From NCBI GenBank assembly GCA_900552235.1, contig URYZ01000013.1, forward strand, positions 1 through 21,442: 21,442 bases of DNA, written 5' to 3'. Shown piece after piece: positions 6,953-14,880 of this stretch. The position numbers were made by a program, and so were the translations under genes. The number at the start of each line of letters is the position of its first letter. Positions within the stretch are counted from its first letter, which is position 1. The stretch is from an uncultured Mycoplasmatota bacterium. Its GTDB lineage: Bacteria > Bacillota_I > Bacilli_A > RF39 > UBA660. Below the pieces are notes generated by a model, which was given only the letters and a program-made list of their open reading frames with translations, made no database searches and had not been told where the DNA came from.

Positions 6953-7640
6953 TAGGATTTTCAAATTCTTTTAGAGTGTAATTATAAGCTTCTAAAGACT
7001 CTTCTTCAAAATCTAATTTATCATCTTGATTTAAAGTTTTCATTAAATATTTAGTAAAATAAGGGTTAATAACAGTTAATGGGCCAAGTAAATATGTTCC
7101 ATAAAAATTATTTTTCTTAAATCCTTCAAAAGAATCTTCAAAATTATTTCCTAATCCTTTTATTTTAGTGATAAATTTATCTTTTTCATCTATTCCATAT
7201 ATAAGTGAAAATTGACTTTTATGACCAATTATTTTAATATTATTAAATTCTCCAAGAAATAAGTAATTATATCTTTTATTCATAGTTCTTTTAGCATAAT
7301 AATCAAAAATATTTAAACATGGAATTGTTTTATTTTCATCTATTATTTCTTTACCGAATATTTCAAAAGCATTACCTGTAGCTAAAATAACTTTATTTTT
7401 ATCAATAAGTTCTTTTAATCTATCTTTATATGGTAAAAGCTTACTTATTATTATTTCTTGATTTTTTTCAGTACTACTGCCAAGATAAATTAAATCTATA
7501 TCTTCTTCGATAAAATGAGGTGTTTCGTTAAGTGTTGTTTCATATATAGTGGCATTTTTAAAACATCTTTCTAAATATATATGATTATAATAATCACCAT
7601 ATAAATTGCATACCTCTTTGTATAAAATTTCTATTTTCAT
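6927..7640 (-). CDS. gatD: GatD-like subunit of lipid II amidotransferase, catalytic residues missing
   Basis: Homologue of GatD, the class I glutaminase partner of MurT, which amidates D-Glu of lipid II. Family features remain: overall length (237 aa), the GLGNN segment (162-166) and GTYLxGPL...NP (181-192). But the glutaminase centre is gone. The nucleophile elbow, ICGGYQ in Staphylococcus aureus GatD, reads TGNAFE (88-93), so Cys is Gly89. The catalytic His of GTYLHGP is Leu185. The oxyanion-side GGGSDREQ is GSSTEKNQ (54-61) and the Arg-containing glutamine-binding loop (ENHGGRT) is HKSQFSLI (140-147). The start overlaps the murT stop by 4 nt (ATGA), indicating translational coupling. It probably cannot hydrolyse glutamine; a structural or regulatory role for MurT, or use of free ammonia, are the alternatives. 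Confidence 0.8.
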   Translation of the reverse strand: MKIEILYKEVCNLYGDYYNHIYLERCFKNATIYETTLNETPHFIEEDIDLIYLGSSTEKNQEIIISKLLPYKDRLKELIDKNKVILATGNAFEIFGKEIIDENKTIPCLNIFDYYAKRTMNKRYNYLFLGEFNNIKIIGHKSQFSLIYGIDEKDKFITKIKGLGNNFEDSFEGFKKNNFYGTYLLGPLTVINPYFTKYLMKTLNQDDKLDFEEESLEAYNYTLKEFENPKTNEKSNH

Positions 7641-9001
7641 AAGTTCTCCTTTTTGATTTTTTCAACTATTCTTTCATTAATTTTAGCGGCTTTTGACACT
7701 AATAAAATGTCAAGTAAAATATATATTTTACTTATACCTTCAGTTGTAACAAAATCGACTACATCATCCTCTTTATTACAAGTAAATATTTTTTCTTTAT
7801 CTATACCAGCAAGTAAAAGTCTATGCTTATAATCTCTATTTCTTACTCCTCCAACGATTATTTTTTTAATATTAGGTTTATTTAATAACTCAAAATCAGT
7901 ATCGTATATCCAAGTCATTGTTTCACTATTATTTTTACTATCAAATTGATCATCAAGAATTAATACTATTTCAATATTATCATTCAAACTAGTTAAATAA
8001 TCAAGAACTCTTGATGTAGCAACAGCATTTAACCCCTTACTAACAAAATTTATTACTTCAACACCATTTGCGTAATTAGACATATATCTAATCTTAGGCA
8101 GTTCTAGTTTTTCTATAATTGATTTTATTTTATATTCATCAATATTTAAAGTAAATAATGTTGTAATAAGGGCCATCTCATTGTAACAATTAAAGATAGA
8201 ATCATTAATCATTTTAAATTTATAATTATTGTTTTTATTAGTAACATTTATTATGTTGTTTTTATAATCTAAGTTTCCTAAAAAATCTGCTTTTTTACTT
8301 TCAAAACTACAATTAGGACAATGTACTTGGCCTATTTGATGGTATCTTATATAATCATATTTTAAATTACTTGAACATTTTGGACAAACTAAAAAGTCAT
8401 TTATCAAATTATTTGATACTTTTTTATCTGTATCTAATTTATCAATGCCAAAATAAACACATTTATTTTTATTTTTTTCTCCTAGCATACTACTAAAAGG
8501 ATCATCACTATTTAATATTAATGTAATATCTTTATTTAAACCTTTTTGTAATTTATTATAAACATAATCAGGATTAGCATTTCTTTGCATAGAATCTCTA
8601 AATAAGTTAGTAACAATTAAATATTTTAAATTAATAAGGGGTATTGTTTCATCGCATGTAACTTCATCCATTTCAAGAAGAGCAATACAATCTTTCTTTT
8701 TATTAAAAATATTTACTCCTTCGATTAAGCACCTTGCATATCCTCCAAGAGTGTTTGCACCCCAATCGTTATAAATAACTTTATAATCACATTTTTTTAA
8801 AGCTGACGCTAGTAAATTAGTTGTTGTTGTTTTGCCATTTGTTCCTGTTACTCCAATTACAATATCAGGTTTATTTAATTTTTCTAAGAAATTTGGACAA
8901 AGTCTATATGCTAAAAATCCTGGTTTATCATCTTTTTCTTTTTTTAGTAATTTTAATATAGCTAAATGTATTTTAGCAGCAATTAATGCAATATAAAACA
9001 T
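7637..9001 (-). CDS. murT: MurT, Mur-ligase-like subunit of lipid II isoglutaminyl synthase
   Basis: MurT is the ATP-dependent, Mur ligase-like subunit that activates D-Glu of lipid II for amidation together with GatD. Visible: a short hydrophobic N-terminus; the P-loop TGTNGKTTT (52-60); LEMDEV (109-114) and VTNLFRDSMQR (130-140), both typical of the Mur central domain; a four-Cys zinc ribbon (Cys206, 209, 228, 231), characteristic of MurT; and the C-terminal DUF1727 region ending WIYDTDFE. The length (454 aa) is typical. The ribosome binding site AGGAAAGGAAAA lies in the end of the upstream flippase gene, and the 4-nt overlap with gatD supports a complex. The ATP site appears intact even though the GatD partner has lost its glutaminase residues. 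Confidence 0.92.
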   Translation of the reverse strand: MFYIALIAAKIHLAILKLLKKEKDDKPGFLAYRLCPNFLEKLNKPDIVIGVTGTNGKTTTTNLLASALKKCDYKVIYNDWGANTLGGYARCLIEGVNIFNKKKDCIALLEMDEVTCDETIPLINLKYLIVTNLFRDSMQRNANPDYVYNKLQKGLNKDITLILNSDDPFSSMLGEKNKNKCVYFGIDKLDTDKKVSNNLINDFLVCPKCSSNLKYDYIRYHQIGQVHCPNCSFESKKADFLGNLDYKNNIINVTNKNNNYKFKMINDSIFNCYNEMALITTLFTLNIDEYKIKSIIEKLELPKIRYMSNYANGVEVINFVSKGLNAVATSRVLDYLTSLNDNIEIVLILDDQFDSKNNSETMTWIYDTDFELLNKPNIKKIIVGGVRNRDYKHRLLLAGIDKEKIFTCNKEDDVVDFVTTEGISKIYILLDILLVSKAAKINERIVEKIKKENL

Positions 9002-9004
9002 ATT

Positions 9005-10636
9005 TTAATTTTCCTTTCCTAATTTTAATTTGTTTTTAATTTTAGTAAATATATCTTTACCAAATATATCATAAATTAAACCATTTTTACAATTTATATA
9101 AATATATATTGATGCTCCAATAATCATATATAATACCATTATTAAGAATGTTACTATAAAATTATAATTCCATTTTACAAATATATTTAATATAATAAGT
9201 GGAATACTGAATGCTACACAAGATATAATTACTTTTTTTAATGCGCTATTAAAGTCTTTAAATGATATATTATATTTTTGTTTAAGCATTGTACAAGCAA
9301 GAAGTGTTGCAATAGAAAAACTTAAAATCGAAGAAAAACTTGCTCCCCAAACTGGAAATAAACCTAGCTTATCAAAAATAATCATAAATGGAATATCCAT
9401 AAGTAAATTAAGAACAACTCCTAAAATTGTATTAATATATATTATTTTGTATTCACTTATACCAATAAGAGCGGTATTTAAAACATTATTAAGGTTAGCA
9501 AGTAAACTTGCAAAGATAACAACACTCAGAATAAGTGGGCCATATAGACTTTCACCATAAAATATTGTATATAATGGTTTAGCTAAAATTGATACACCAA
9601 TTGACATCGGTGCCATAATAACAAGAGCTGTTTTTAATATTTGATTTAATTTATTAGAAACTTCTTTATAATCTTTATTAATATATGAAGATACCATATG
9701 AGGAATAGTGTTAATACTTATTGCCATTCCTATTGCTGCAACTATCATACAGATTTTAACTCCCCAAGTAGATATAATACTTCCCATAGTTTCAGCATCA
9801 CTTGTCGAAAATCCAAGTAAACTAGCCCCTCTTATTACAAGTATTTGATCAGTCGTATCATATAAACTAGCTACAATAGATATAATAATTGATGGAAGCG
9901 AATATATAAAAATCTTTTTTACTATTTCTTTTGATGATACAAAAATATTACTTTCATCTTTTTTTATAAAATCTTTTTTATTTTTTCTTATTTTAATATT
10001 TAAATATATAAGAGCACCTAATCCTCCAATAAAAGCACCAGAAAGCGCTACAGCCACACCTATTTTAATATCTTTATGAAAAACATTTATAGCAAGATAA
10101 CTTCCAATAAGAACAACTGCTATTCTTAAAATTTGTTCAATAATTTGACTGTTTGTCGAAGGAGTTATATATTTATGTCCTTGTAAATAGCCTCTTAGAA
10201 TACTTACATAAGGTATTATAAGTAGGGAAAATGATATAGCTTTAATAACAAAACTAATTGAACTTATATCATTACCACCTTCTAAATTGCCTATAAATAA
10301 TGTTGCTATTTCATTTGAAAAAATAAATACAATTAGAAAAGTAACAAATCCTAAAATAAGAACAATAAATTTACTTAATTTAAAGGCTGTTTCTTTTGCA
10401 TTAAACATTCCTTTTTCATTATATTCTCCTACTATTTTACTAATAGCAATAGGAAATCCTGTTATAGAAATTGTTAAAAATAAATTATATATATTATAAG
10501 CATAGCTATATAAACTACCACCCTGCTCCCCTATTATTTTATAAAATGGAATAACATAAAGTGCTCCAAGTATTTTTATAAATATAATAGCAATAGAAGC
10601 AATAATTGTTCCTTGCAAAAATGAATTTTTTTTCAT
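9005..10636 (-). CDS. MurJ/SpoVB-type lipid II (polysaccharide) flippase
   Basis: A 543-aa polytopic membrane protein of the MOP exporter superfamily with about 14 hydrophobic segments. The N-terminus (SFLQGTIIASIAIIFIKILG, then ALYVIPFYKIIGEQGG) is characteristic of the Firmicute YtgP/SpoVB branch that carries lipid II across the membrane. Other family segments are ISITGFPIAISKIVGEYN and RGYLQGHKYITPSTNSQIIEQ. AAAGGAAGG precedes the ATG. It is first in an operon with murT (3-nt gap) and gatD, which directly links lipid II flipping with lipid II modification. Whether it is the housekeeping MurJ, a SpoVB-like sporulation paralogue or an O-unit flippase cannot be decided from the window; the murT-gatD link favours lipid II. 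Confidence 0.85.
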   Translation of the reverse strand: MKKNSFLQGTIIASIAIIFIKILGALYVIPFYKIIGEQGGSLYSYAYNIYNLFLTISITGFPIAISKIVGEYNEKGMFNAKETAFKLSKFIVLILGFVTFLIVFIFSNEIATLFIGNLEGGNDISSISFVIKAISFSLLIIPYVSILRGYLQGHKYITPSTNSQIIEQILRIAVVLIGSYLAINVFHKDIKIGVAVALSGAFIGGLGALIYLNIKIRKNKKDFIKKDESNIFVSSKEIVKKIFIYSLPSIIISIVASLYDTTDQILVIRGASLLGFSTSDAETMGSIISTWGVKICMIVAAIGMAISINTIPHMVSSYINKDYKEVSNKLNQILKTALVIMAPMSIGVSILAKPLYTIFYGESLYGPLILSVVIFASLLANLNNVLNTALIGISEYKIIYINTILGVVLNLLMDIPFMIIFDKLGLFPVWGASFSSILSFSIATLLACTMLKQKYNISFKDFNSALKKVIISCVAFSIPLIILNIFVKWNYNFIVTFLIMVLYMIIGASIYIYINCKNGLIYDIFGKDIFTKIKNKLKLGKEN

Positions 10637-10660
10637 AAATACCTTCCTTTATACTACTTA

Positions 10661-10689
10661 AGTATATCACATAAAAACTATCATAACAA
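10661..10689 (-). promoter_or_regulatory. Promoter of the flippase-murT-gatD operon
   Basis: On the minus strand: TTGTTA (10689-10684), 17-nt spacer, TATACT (10666-10661) preceded by TGA (extended -10), 24 nt before the flippase start codon. Confidence 0.6.
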
Positions 10690-10715
10690 TAAAAATTGCT
10701 ATAAAAAAACGGCCA

Positions 10716-10748
10716 CGTCATAAAAAAAGTATCATTTAAGATACTTTT
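10716..10748 (-). terminator. Terminator of the intact ATP-grasp gene
   Basis: 9-bp stem (10725-10733 with 10740-10748), 6-nt loop, followed on the minus strand by a run of T. It overlaps the end of the coding sequence and separates this gene from the downstream flippase operon promoter. Confidence 0.82.
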
Positions 10749-11727
10749 CAAATCTTGGTAAAACACCAATATTATTAGTTCTATGTGGTGGAAGTTGATA
10801 GATATCATGACCTGGATAGCTATTTCCTTCGACAATATCAATTCCTTTTGTAGTAAGAGCTATATCCCATCCTATTATACCTACTTCTTTTATTTCCTTA
10901 GCCAATTTTTTTGAAAGTTCTAATATTTCATTCCAATCAGGTATTTCAAAGCCTTTAATTTTTGTTTTTGAAACAGGATGAATTTCATATAAATTATTGC
11001 TTTTATCAAGTGCAGGATATATTATTTTCCCATTTTCTATTTCAATAGGAACAACCATACCACCAGAATTAAAATTATCAACAAAATTATTGTTTCCAAT
11101 TCTTAAATAACTAGCTACAACTGAAACATCATCATGATCATTAATTGTAACAATTCTAATCGTATTTATACAACTTGAATTAAGTTTATTTAATACTTCA
11201 TTTTGTTTAATTAATTCCTCTAAAACAATTAAATTATTTTCATATAAATCATTATAAACTTTATCATAATCTTTTACATCTTTAATAATTTTAATACCTT
11301 TACCACAACTTCCATTTCTTGGTTTTGCCATAAAACTATTATGCTTTTTAGAAAACTCTATAAAATCAGTTTTATTTTTACCATCAAGTATAAGAAAATC
11401 TCTTTTAATGTATTTTTTAAATCTAATTAAAAACTCATCTTTATTTTCAAAAATATGAATATAATTTGGATCATTATATTTTTTAATTAAGTAATTATTC
11501 ATTCCTCTAGTAAGAATGGTTTTTCTTTCTTTACGATTTAGATTATACATTTCAAATAGCCAATAATCCATATAACCAGCTTGATATTTAAAACCACACA
11601 CTATCATATCAATAAAGATAAATAATCTTGGTTTTTTACTTTTTTTATGTACTTCATTAATTTTTTTCATCATTTGTTTAAAATTCATTTTTTTAATTAC
11701 TTTTAATAAATATTTTATCTTTTCCAT
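10732..11727 (-). CDS. Sugar-transfer-associated ATP-grasp enzyme (intact paralogue)
   Basis: A 331-aa member of the sugar-transfer-associated ATP-grasp family. The N-terminal ~100 residues are basic and helical. The ATP-grasp core shows KPRNGSCGKGI (135-145, nucleotide-binding Lys and Gly-rich loop), the adenine-contact region LEELIKQNEVLNKL, INTIRIVTI (Arg191), LRIGNNNFVDN (Arg209, Asp217-Asn218), and WDIALTTKGIDIVEGNSYPG with the metal-binding Glu300 and Asn302. These support real carboxylate-amine ligase or kinase-type chemistry, but the substrate is unknown; known relatives sit in polysaccharide and surface-layer gene clusters. AAGGAAAT precedes the ATG, and it has its own promoter and terminator. 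The gene at 4962-5993 is a diverged copy that lacks most of these residues. Confidence 0.8.
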   Translation of the reverse strand: MEKIKYLLKVIKKMNFKQMMKKINEVHKKSKKPRLFIFIDMIVCGFKYQAGYMDYWLFEMYNLNRKERKTILTRGMNNYLIKKYNDPNYIHIFENKDEFLIRFKKYIKRDFLILDGKNKTDFIEFSKKHNSFMAKPRNGSCGKGIKIIKDVKDYDKVYNDLYENNLIVLEELIKQNEVLNKLNSSCINTIRIVTINDHDDVSVVASYLRIGNNNFVDNFNSGGMVVPIEIENGKIIYPALDKSNNLYEIHPVSKTKIKGFEIPDWNEILELSKKLAKEIKEVGIIGWDIALTTKGIDIVEGNSYPGHDIYQLPPHRTNNIGVLPRFEKYLK

Positions 11728-11765
11728 AATTTATTTCCTTTTCTATTTTTAATACTTATAAAATA

Positions 11766-11794
11766 ATTATATCATTTAAAAAAATTATAGTAAA
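11766..11794 (-). promoter_or_regulatory. Promoter of the intact ATP-grasp gene
   Basis: On the minus strand: TTTACT (11794-11789), exactly 17 nt, TATAAT (11771-11766) preceded by TGA (extended -10). The -35 lies inside the 3' end of mnmA, so the transcripts partly overlap and no mnmA terminator is visible between them. Confidence 0.65.
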
Positions 11795-12894
11795 TACCAT
11801 AATTTTTCATCATTTTTTCTAACTTCTTTTATAATACCTGATCCAATACAACGACCATCTTCTAAGTATAAAGCACAAAGTTGACCTGGAGTAACGCTTT
11901 TAGTATTTTCGTATCTAACAAGAATTTCATTATCATTTATTCTTTCTAAATTGACTTTTACATCTTCACTACGATATCTAAATTTAGCGTAACAAGTATT
12001 AGGTAGTTCATCATTTAAGTTTAATGTATCAATAATACATGATGTTGAATATAAATATTTATTATTTTCTCCTTCAGCAACATATAAAATATTTCTATCA
12101 AGGTTTTTACCTACGACAAATAATCTTTCTTTTGTTCCTCCAATATCAAGACCTCTTCTTTGACCTATTGTATAATACATAAGTCCAATATGTTTACCTA
12201 CAATCTTATTACTATCTATATTTACTATATCACCTGGTGTATTTGGTAAATAATTTTCTAAAAATTCTCTAAAATGTCTTTCTCCAATAAAACAAATTCC
12301 TGTTGAATCTTTCTTTTTAGCTGTTATTAAATCATATTTTTCGGCTATTTTTCTTACTTCAGGTTTTGTAAGTTCACCAATTGGAAACAAAACATTTTCT
12401 AACTGTTTATTTGTAAGTTGTGCCAAAAAGTATGTTTGATCTTTATTTAAATCAACTGCCTTATAAAGCTTATTATCAATCATTCTAGCATAATGACCTG
12501 TTGCTATATAGTCTGCTCCAAGTTTTTTTGCTTCTTTAACAAATAAATCAAATTTAATATATTTATTACACATAACATCAGGATTAGGCGTCCTTCCTTT
12601 TTTTAATTCATCTAAAAAGTAAGTAAAAACATAATCCCAATATTCTTTAACAAAATCAATACGATGAAGCTCTATTCCTAATTTTTCGCATACTTTTAAA
12701 GCATCATTATAATCTTGTTCTTGAGGGCATATATCATTATTTTTTAAGCTATCATTCCCAAGAACATCATTATTCATTAAGCTATCCCAATTACGCATAA
12801 AAAGTCCAATTACTTCATAACCTTGTTCTTTTAAAAGAATAGCACTAACAGAAGAATCAACTCCCCCACTCATACCAATAACAACTTTTTTCAC
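11785..12894 (-). CDS. mnmA: tRNA-specific 2-thiouridylase MnmA
   Basis: Adds sulfur at position 2 of wobble uridine (s2U34) in tRNA Lys, Glu and Gln using ATP and a relayed persulfide. The PP-loop SGGVDSS is at residues 9-15, the two catalytic cysteines are in NPDVMCNKYIKF (Cys109) and STGICFIGERHF (Cys201), and TGHYAR and IGQRRGLDIGG are also present. The start is placed at a GTG at 12894 because AGGAAG lies 8 nt before it and the product then begins fMet-KKVVIGMSGG like typical MnmA; the in-frame ATG at 12900 would be only 2 nt from that Shine-Dalgarno. Residues 37-54 contain an 11-residue tandem duplication (DSLMNND / DSLKNND) in a variable loop. Length 369 aa is normal. Confidence 0.93.
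   Translation of the reverse strand: MKKVVIGMSGGVDSSVSAILLKEQGYEVIGLFMRNWDSLMNNDVLGNDSLKNNDICPQEQDYNDALKVCEKLGIELHRIDFVKEYWDYVFTYFLDELKKGRTPNPDVMCNKYIKFDLFVKEAKKLGADYIATGHYARMIDNKLYKAVDLNKDQTYFLAQLTNKQLENVLFPIGELTKPEVRKIAEKYDLITAKKKDSTGICFIGERHFREFLENYLPNTPGDIVNIDSNKIVGKHIGLMYYTIGQRRGLDIGGTKERLFVVGKNLDRNILYVAEGENNKYLYSTSCIIDTLNLNDELPNTCYAKFRYRSEDVKVNLERINDNEILVRYENTKSVTPGQLCALYLEDGRCIGSGIIKEVRKNDEKLWYLL
12733..12790 (-). repeat. 33-bp imperfect tandem duplication inside mnmA
   Basis: ATCATTATT...TAAGCTATC occurs twice with a period of exactly 33 nt (copies starting at 12733 and 12766). The period is a multiple of three, so it adds 11 residues in frame to a loop between the PP-loop and the first catalytic Cys. 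Confidence 0.7.
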
Positions 12895-12921
12895 AAACAT
12901 CACTTCCTAAATACTTACATA

Positions 12922-12950
12922 ATAATACTATAAAAGATATAAAAAAGCAA
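12922..12950 (-). promoter_or_regulatory. Probable mnmA promoter
   Basis: On the minus strand: TTGCTT (12950-12945), 17-nt spacer, TATTAT (12927-12922), about 27 nt before the GTG start. It lies in the 63-72 nt gap after the HExxH gene, for which no terminator is visible, so mnmA may also receive read-through. Confidence 0.45.
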
Positions 12951-12966
12951 TAATTAATTAAATTAC

Positions 12967-14079
12967 CTATCTAATTCTTCTTGTTCTTTTATTAGTATAT
13001 TTTTTTAAATTTTTTACTACTATATTTATTTCATTTATAAGTTTTTCTAATATTTCATTAAAGTTAATATCCATATTTATTTCTTGCATTGATGAATTTT
13101 TTATATAATTATCAGCCATTTTAAAACCATTATCTTTATCCTTATTATGAAAATAAATACATAATGCAATTAAGCAATCATAACTATGAACAAATTTATC
13201 AGTATCTTCATGGGATAATAAAATATCAACTATTTCTTGCTCACTATATGTTTTTAAAGTTTCTTGATAAGATAAAATATTCGCTTCTTTATTTTTATTT
13301 ATAAGTTTATTTAATAAATCACTTAATAAAACAATCTCATATAGTAAATAAAGTTCATTAGAAAGAGTATAAAGTTTAATATTAAAACCATATTCTTCAT
13401 CATAATTTTCTTTTACATAATCACTTAAATATAATTCTGTTAAAATAGATTTTAATTCATAATATAAATTATCAAGGTTTGATTCACCATTTTCCAAATC
13501 AAATACATGTTGCATTTCATGTATATACATACTAAGCATATAATCATCAAAATCATCTTCACTTAAAGAAACAAAATTTTTATTAAAACATGTATATGTT
13601 AATCCACCTTCATTATCCATAAAACTTACTTCATCATCACAAGAGCTTAAACTTAAAAAATCAGGATTGTTTTTAAGAAAATTTCTAATGACATTATAAT
13701 ATGTTTTATCTTTAAAACTTTTTAAATATTTTAAATGAATTTCTTTCATTTTTTCAAGTTCTATTTCAAAGTCTCTTAAATCAAATTCAATTTCTTTAAG
13801 GCATGCTAAATACCCTTCAATAATAGTTTTAGATTCACTATTAACATTAAGTTTATTTAAAATATATTTCATAAATATTAAATCTTCTTTATTTTCTTCA
13901 AAGATTTCTTTTGTTACTTTAAATCCATCTTCTTCTTTAAAATATTTTTTGGGATTTTTTACCTTTATTTTACTTATTATATATCTTAATCTTTCTTCAT
14001 CTTCTAAATATGATTCATCCGTTAAATCAATATTAGTATAATTACAAAGCTTATAATAATCTTCATAACTTATATTCAT
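12967..14079 (-). CDS. Uncharacterised HExxH protein, putative metallopeptidase
   Basis: Not a family I can name with confidence. A 370-aa soluble, acidic protein without signal peptide or membrane segment. The helix MLSMYIHEMQHVFDL contains HEMQH (187-191), a zinc-peptidase HExxH motif in a proper amphipathic setting, and acidic residues follow at Glu208 and Glu215 (YYELKSILTELYL), where gluzincins place the third zinc ligand. The layout (helical N-terminus, HExxH, helix with Glu about 21-28 residues on) is reminiscent of M3/oligoendopeptidase F-like folds, but the protein is much shorter. AGGGTGATGG precedes the ATG. It is 31 nt downstream of spoIIM and probably cotranscribed, so it may act in the same envelope process; this is inference. 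Confidence 0.65.
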   Translation of the reverse strand: MNISYEDYYKLCNYTNIDLTDESYLEDEERLRYIISKIKVKNPKKYFKEEDGFKVTKEIFEENKEDLIFMKYILNKLNVNSESKTIIEGYLACLKEIEFDLRDFEIELEKMKEIHLKYLKSFKDKTYYNVIRNFLKNNPDFLSLSSCDDEVSFMDNEGGLTYTCFNKNFVSLSEDDFDDYMLSMYIHEMQHVFDLENGESNLDNLYYELKSILTELYLSDYVKENYDEEYGFNIKLYTLSNELYLLYEIVLLSDLLNKLINKNKEANILSYQETLKTYSEQEIVDILLSHEDTDKFVHSYDCLIALCIYFHNKDKDNGFKMADNYIKNSSMQEINMDINFNEILEKLINEINIVVKNLKKYTNKRTRRIR

Positions 14080-14110
14080 AAACCATCACCCTACTTACAA
14101 TTATAAAGAT

Positions 14111-14746
14111 TTATTTAATGCTTGTCCATAATTTTATTAAAATTGGATCAACAAATACTGAGATTACTGAAACAATAAGAGAAATAGCTAAACAAACAAG
14201 TATTTTTTTAGTATATTTTTTAAATTCTTCTTGTAAATTAATTTCTTTTTTTAAAAATATATATGATATTAATTTATAACTAAATTTAACACTAAAAAAT
14301 GTTAAGAGAAAAAGATTTATTAAATATAATATTTTACCAGGAAATAAATAACAAAAGCTAGCAATTATTCCTTTAAATTTGTATGTGTTTACTAAACTAG
14401 CAAGACAAAATCCTAGAGAAAAAGCTTCACTAAAGTATAAAAATAATATTACAAGTACTCCAATCACACTTATTCCTAAGATAAAAACAAATAAATTTAA
14501 ACTTATATTGTTTTTTAAATTTAAAAATAAATTATTTATATAATTATAATCTGAAGAAAGAGTTAAACTGTTATTTACATTATTATTTATTGTACTAATA
14601 TCACTGCTATCTAAAAAATTAAAAAATATTATGCCAATTACTATTCCAATTACAAATAAAGATACTAAAAAGATTAAGAATGATTTGTTATTAAAAATAT
14701 TAAAATTGATTTTTTTGATTTTTTTTAAGTTCATTTTTTTATTCAT
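14111..14746 (-). CDS. spoIIM: Stage II sporulation protein M (SpoIIM/DUF95 family)
   Basis: In Bacillus subtilis SpoIIM anchors the SpoIID-SpoIIM-SpoIIP peptidoglycan-remodelling complex needed for engulfment. This 211-aa protein has a basic cytoplasmic N-terminus, a first transmembrane helix (about 22-44), an extracytoplasmic Ser/Asn-rich loop, and further helices at about 81-106, 108-118, 125-152 and 180-205. The GFCLASLVNTYKFKGIIASF and CYLFPGKILYL segments match the conserved SpoIIM core (upstream Glu, then G..LG...). AGAAAGGAAAA precedes the ATG. In B. subtilis spoIIM sits directly before xerD and deoB; here xerD-deoB is intact but spoIIM lies 10 kb away on the other strand, followed by the HExxH gene. 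SpoIIM homologues also occur in non-sporulating bacteria, so the gene alone does not prove sporulation. Confidence 0.8.
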   Translation of the reverse strand: MNKKMNLKKIKKINFNIFNNKSFLIFLVSLFVIGIVIGIIFFNFLDSSDISTINNNVNNSLTLSSDYNYINNLFLNLKNNISLNLFVFILGISVIGVLVILFLYFSEAFSLGFCLASLVNTYKFKGIIASFCYLFPGKILYLINLFLLTFFSVKFSYKLISYIFLKKEINLQEEFKKYTKKILVCLAISLIVSVISVFVDPILIKLWTSIK

Positions 14747-14793
14747 ATATATTTTTCCTTTCTAATTAAAGTTATTAAAAAAAGACAAATAAT

Positions 14794-14815
14794 ATGTGAC
14801 AATAAATGTGACAAT
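14794..14815. repeat. Tandem direct repeat, possible operator
   Basis: ATGTGACAAT occurs twice (14794-14803 and 14806-14815), period 12 nt. The pair lies immediately upstream of the -35 of the 30-aa membrane peptide gene and in the promoter region of divergent spoIIM. About one helical turn apart, such repeats are typical of OmpR/PhoB-type response-regulator sites; the regulator is unknown. Confidence 0.45.
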
Positions 14816-14819
14816 TTTT

Positions 14820-14849
14820 TTGACTTAATACTATATTATTTGATATACT
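14820..14849 (+). promoter_or_regulatory. Promoter of the 30-aa peptide-UPF0316 transcript
   Basis: TTGACT (14820-14825), 18-nt spacer, TATACT (14844-14849) preceded by TGA (extended -10). It lies 31 nt before the peptide's ATG. Confidence 0.65.
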
Positions 14850-14880
14850 AGAAAAGAAGAAAGATGGAGGAATGATTTAA

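Noticed and set aside
10539..10841. 100-aa minus-strand frame between the ATP-grasp and flippase genes
   Set aside because: It overlaps both neighbouring genes in another frame, crosses a strong terminator and a promoter, and its sequence looks random.
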